64,000 nt of DNA. Source: Fodinibacter sp963763015 (lineage in GTDB: Bacteria; Actinomycetota; Actinomycetes; Actinomycetales; Dermatophilaceae). The stretch lies in NCBI GenBank assembly GCA_963763015.1, contig CAVXML010000011.1, forward strand, positions 496,001 to 560,000, written 5' to 3'. Below, in pieces: positions 61,596 to 64,000 of the stretch (the stretch's first letter is position 1; the number at the start of each line of letters is the position of its first letter). Made by a program: the position numbers and the translations under genes. The notes under the pieces are model-generated. The model did no database searches. It was not told the origin of the DNA and was given only the letters and a program-made list of their open reading frames with translations.

Positions 61596-62705
61596 ATGCG
61601 CTACGTCTGGCTGGTCTACCTCGGCGCGTTGTTCTACCAGCCGGTGTTCAACCCCACGACCGACGCCTGGGACTGGCTGGCCGTCGCGGTGCTGATCGCC
61701 GTGTTCCTGCCCATCTACGCAGCGACGTTCCGAGCACGCGACGACCGCCAGATCCTGATCCTCGTCGCGGGCCTCGGCGCCCTCGCTCTTGCGGGTTCGC
61801 TGCTCAACAGCGGGGCCAGCGTGTTCGTCGTCTACGCGGCGGCCACGGCCGGTCGCCTGTACCCGGCCCGCCGAGCCGTGCGCGTGGTCGCGGCGCTCGT
61901 CTGCCTGGTCGCCCTGATCTTCGTGATCTCGCCGGTCCCGATGCCGTGGCGGCTGGCCGCACTCGGCCCTGCGCTGCTCTTCACCCCGGTCGTCGGTGCG
62001 GCCAGCATCTTCGACTCCGAGCGCAGCCGGGCGAACCAGCGTCTCCGTCGGGCCGACGAGGAGATCGAGCGGCTGGCGACGATCGCCGAACGGGAGCGGA
62101 TCGCCCGCGACCTGCACGACCTGCTCGGGCACACCCTGTCGGTCATCGTGCTGAAGTCCGAGCTGGCCGCGCGACTGGTGCGCTCAGACCCGGATCGGGC
62201 AACGGCGGAGGTCAAGGACATCGAGCACATCGGCCGCGAGGCCCTCGGCGAGGTGCGAGCTGCGGTTGCCGGATATCGGGCGCGCGGCATCGGCGCCGAG
62301 CTCGACGGGGCGCGGATGGCCCTGGAGGCAGCAGGCGTCGACGTCGAGGTGCACGCCGACCCCACCGACCTGCCGCCCGAGCAGGAGTCCGCCCTGGCCA
62401 TGGCACTACGCGAGGCCGTGACCAACGTGGTGCGCCACGCCGACGCCCGGCGCGCCACCATCACCATCACCACGGTCGGGACCGACGTCCGGCTCGAGGT
62501 GAGCGACGACGGCCGTGGCTCCGCGGGGCTGGCAGGGTCCGGGATCACCGGGATGCGCGAGCGGATCGCCGCTCTCGGTGGCCATGTCCGGGTGGGTGAC
62601 CCACATGGCCGCGACGACCGGCACGGGACCGTCGTGGAGGTGACCGTACCTCTCGCCGGGACGGCCGACGACAGGCGCGGCGCCGAGGAGATGGGTGGGC
62701 GATGA
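61596..62705 (+). CDS. Sensor histidine kinase, DesK-like (HisKA_3)
   Basis: 369 aa. Five to six membrane helices within residues 1-138 with no sizable extracellular domain, as in DesK or intramembrane-sensing kinases. The phosphoacceptor is His174 in ERERIARDLHDLLGHTLS, then N-box AMALREAVTNVVRHADA and ATP site VSDDGRGSAG and GSGITGMRERIAALGG. Probably senses membrane state or the exported compound. Overlaps the regulator by four bases. A ten-codon frame at 61562-61594 lies in the gap before it. Confidence 0.88.
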   Translation: MRYVWLVYLGALFYQPVFNPTTDAWDWLAVAVLIAVFLPIYAATFRARDDRQILILVAGLGALALAGSLLNSGASVFVVYAAATAGRLYPARRAVRVVAALVCLVALIFVISPVPMPWRLAALGPALLFTPVVGAASIFDSERSRANQRLRRADEEIERLATIAERERIARDLHDLLGHTLSVIVLKSELAARLVRSDPDRATAEVKDIEHIGREALGEVRAAVAGYRARGIGAELDGARMALEAAGVDVEVHADPTDLPPEQESALAMALREAVTNVVRHADARRATITITTVGTDVRLEVSDDGRGSAGLAGSGITGMRERIAALGGHVRVGDPHGRDDRHGTVVEVTVPLAGTADDRRGAEEMGGR

Positions 62706-63307
62706 CCATCACCGTCGTCCTGGCCGAGGACCAGCTCATGGTCCTCGGTGCCCTGAGCACCCTCCTGGGGCTGGAGGCCGACATCACCGTGGCGGGCACC
62801 GCCGCCGACGGCGAGGAGGCCGTACGCCAGGTCGAGGCGCTGCGGCCCGATGTCCTGCTGACCGACATCGAGATGCCGGGGATGACCGGTCTCGAGGTTG
62901 CCGCCGAGGTCCTCCGACGAGGCCTGCCGACCCGGGTGGTCATCCTGACCACGTTCGCCCGCAGCGGTTACCTACGGCGTGCGCTGAACGCTGGTGCCGT
63001 CGGCTACCTGCTCAAGGACGCGCCCGCCAGCGCCCTGGCCCAGGCCGTCCGCGACGTGCACGCCGGAGGCCGCGCCATCGACCCCCAGCTCGCCACCGAC
63101 GCGTGGGGCGAGCCGGACCCGCTGACCGACCGGGAGCGCCAAGTCCTGCGCCTGGCCGGCGACGGGCTGGCCAACGGCGACATTGCGCGGCAACTGCACC
63201 TGTCCGAAGGCACCGTGCGGAACTACCTGTCCGAGGCGATGAGCAAGGTCGGAGCCTCCAACCGCGTCGCGGCGGCCCGCCAGGCACGGGACCGGGGATG
63301 GCTGTGA
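62702..63307 (+). CDS. NarL/FixJ family response regulator, DesR-like
   Basis: 201 aa. Receiver domain with Asp9/Asp10-type acidic pair, phosphoacceptor Asp55 in LLTDIEMPG and Lys in YLLKDAPA. LuxR HTH at ~135-195 (LTDRERQVLRLAGDGLANGDIARQLHLSEGTVRNYLSEA). Probably binds the palindrome at 59.7 kb to control the exporter operon, of which it is part. Confidence 0.9.
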   Translation: MTITVVLAEDQLMVLGALSTLLGLEADITVAGTAADGEEAVRQVEALRPDVLLTDIEMPGMTGLEVAAEVLRRGLPTRVVILTTFARSGYLRRALNAGAVGYLLKDAPASALAQAVRDVHAGGRAIDPQLATDAWGEPDPLTDRERQVLRLAGDGLANGDIARQLHLSEGTVRNYLSEAMSKVGASNRVAAARQARDRGWL

Positions 63308-63358
63308 GGTCCCCATGCCAGAGTCACAATGACCCGAGAGCGCGAGAAGGGAGACGAG

Positions 63359-63715
63359 ATGATCAAGCGGATCTGGCGAGGTTGGACCAGCCCGGAGAAC
63401 GCCGACGCCTACGAGCAGCTCCTCAACACGACGATCGTCCCGGGCATCACGTCTCGACGTATCGCAGGCCACCGTGGCACCGAGATCCTGCGAGAACGCG
63501 ACCCGTCAGGGACTGAGGTCCAGTTCGTCACGATCATGACGTTCGACGGTTGGGACGCCGTCCGGGAGTTCGCCGGTGGCGACGGGCATGACAGCGTGGT
63601 CCCACCGCAGGCACGAGCACTGCTGTCCCGGTTCGACACCCACTCCGCGCACTTCCATGTAGCCGGTGACCATCCAGCTGGAGCCGACCGAGGTGAGATC
63701 GAACCGACGCGCTGA
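63359..63715 (+). CDS. Antibiotic biosynthesis monooxygenase-like (ABM fold) protein
   Basis: 118 aa. Ferredoxin-like dimeric barrel sequence: IKRIWRGWTSPENADAYEQLL, GHRGTEILRERDPSGTEVQFVTIMTFDGWDAVREFAGGD and RFDTHSAHFHV. The family includes heme-degrading and quinol-forming enzymes as well as many unknowns. ATG 63359 has GAAGGGAG upstream. It follows the response regulator by 51 bases and may be part of that operon. Confidence 0.7.
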   Translation: MIKRIWRGWTSPENADAYEQLLNTTIVPGITSRRIAGHRGTEILRERDPSGTEVQFVTIMTFDGWDAVREFAGGDGHDSVVPPQARALLSRFDTHSAHFHVAGDHPAGADRGEIEPTR

Positions 63716-63744
63716 GGCACTGCGCACCACGATGGCGGCCGCCC

Positions 63745-64000
63745 TCACCGAGGTGACTCAGCCGTCGCTGGGGGAGTGGAGGTGTCGTCGACGGTGAGCA
63801 CGATGAGCGGGCTGTGCCGCAGCATGTCCTCGATGTCGGTGCGGCGCCACCGCCTGGCGGCCGACTCGATGAGCGGTCGGCGTTCGTCCGGGTCGTCGAC
63901 AACGCGGGCCGTCGCCGGCACATCGGCGACGACGGTCTGCTTCAGGTGCAGGACGACGTGCGGGTCGGCGCGGATGTTGTGGATCCAGTCACGAGTCCGG
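63745..64000 (-). CDS. Deazaflavin (F420)-dependent nitroreductase-like protein, C-terminal part (5' end outside window)
   Basis: Minus-strand frame open from 63999 to a TGA at 63745-63747, 84 codons visible. The translated start of the visible part, DWIHNIRADPHVVLHLKQTVVADVPATARVV (given in part), matches the DUF385/Ddn-type F420-dependent reductase family. C-terminus is a short Thr/Pro-rich tail. Convergent with the ABM-like gene. Confidence 0.65.
   Translation of the reverse strand, partial: RTRDWIHNIRADPHVVLHLKQTVVADVPATARVVDDPDERRPLIESAARRWRRTDIEDMLRHSPLIVLTVDDTSTPPATAESPR

Overview
The window is high-GC, densely packed DNA from an actinomycete. The evidence is a mycothione reductase, F420-type flavin/deazaflavin enzymes, nearly complete use of G or C at third codon positions, and a gene order (hemL, histidine phosphatase, TlpA-type thioredoxin, ccdA, resB, ccsA, then men genes) that matches the Mycobacterium tuberculosis Rv0524-Rv0562 region. 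I infer a Micrococcales member, perhaps Intrasporangiaceae-like, but nothing in the window fixes the genus.

Layout. 1-5.2 kb: end of hemL, a histidine phosphatase, and a system II cytochrome c maturation operon (TlpA-like, ccdA, resB, ccsA) joined by 4-base overlaps. 5.2-24 kb: a dispersed menaquinone locus (menA, menE, menB, menC, menD, a menJ-type reductase, menF, menG). Placed between its members are a hemerythrin-like protein, a VOC protein, a heliorhodopsin directly behind menC, mycothione reductase, a WXG-type small protein with an alpha/beta hydrolase, a CDP-alcohol phosphatidyltransferase with a small membrane protein, and a two-component system. 24.2-40.4 kb: a complete 14-gene nuoA-N operon for respiratory complex I, followed in overlap by a long-chain polyprenyl diphosphate synthase. 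41-45 kb: a PLP enzyme, a sugar-lactone oxidase, an F420/FMN split-barrel protein and a small protein of unknown role. 44.9-55.8 kb: a nitrate respiration island with narGHJI, a downstream DUF6457 gene, an upstream HTH regulator with a three-cysteine C-terminal domain, and two divergent narK-type transporters. 56-59.6 kb: an SNF2 helicase, a putative immunity-type protein and an ASCH protein. 59.7-63.3 kb: an ABC-2 exporter with its own NarL-type two-component system, preceded by a strong palindrome. 63.3-64 kb: an ABM-like protein and the end of a deazaflavin-dependent nitroreductase-like gene.

How it works together. Most of the window concerns electron transport. The prenyl synthase makes the tail of menaquinone; MenF, D, C, E, B, A and G make the ring and MenJ saturates one tail double bond. 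Complex I reduces menaquinone, nitrate reductase re-oxidises it without oxygen, and the Ccs/Res proteins mature c-type cytochromes for aerobic respiration.

Most interesting points: (1) a heliorhodopsin with Schiff-base lysine and counterion glutamate intact, translationally close to menC and a VOC protein; (2) three 34-bp near-palindromic repeats at exact 42-bp spacing with identical 8-bp spacers, the first inverted, between convergent menJ and menF; (3) a WXG-type pair in which the larger partner is an alpha/beta hydrolase with a YxxxE signal; (4) small overlapping frames filling the only gaps inside the nuo operon; (5) matched operator-like repeats just downstream of both divergent nar promoters; (6) a shared leaderless promoter style across the men genes. 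No tRNA, rRNA, CRISPR array, transposase or phage gene was seen.
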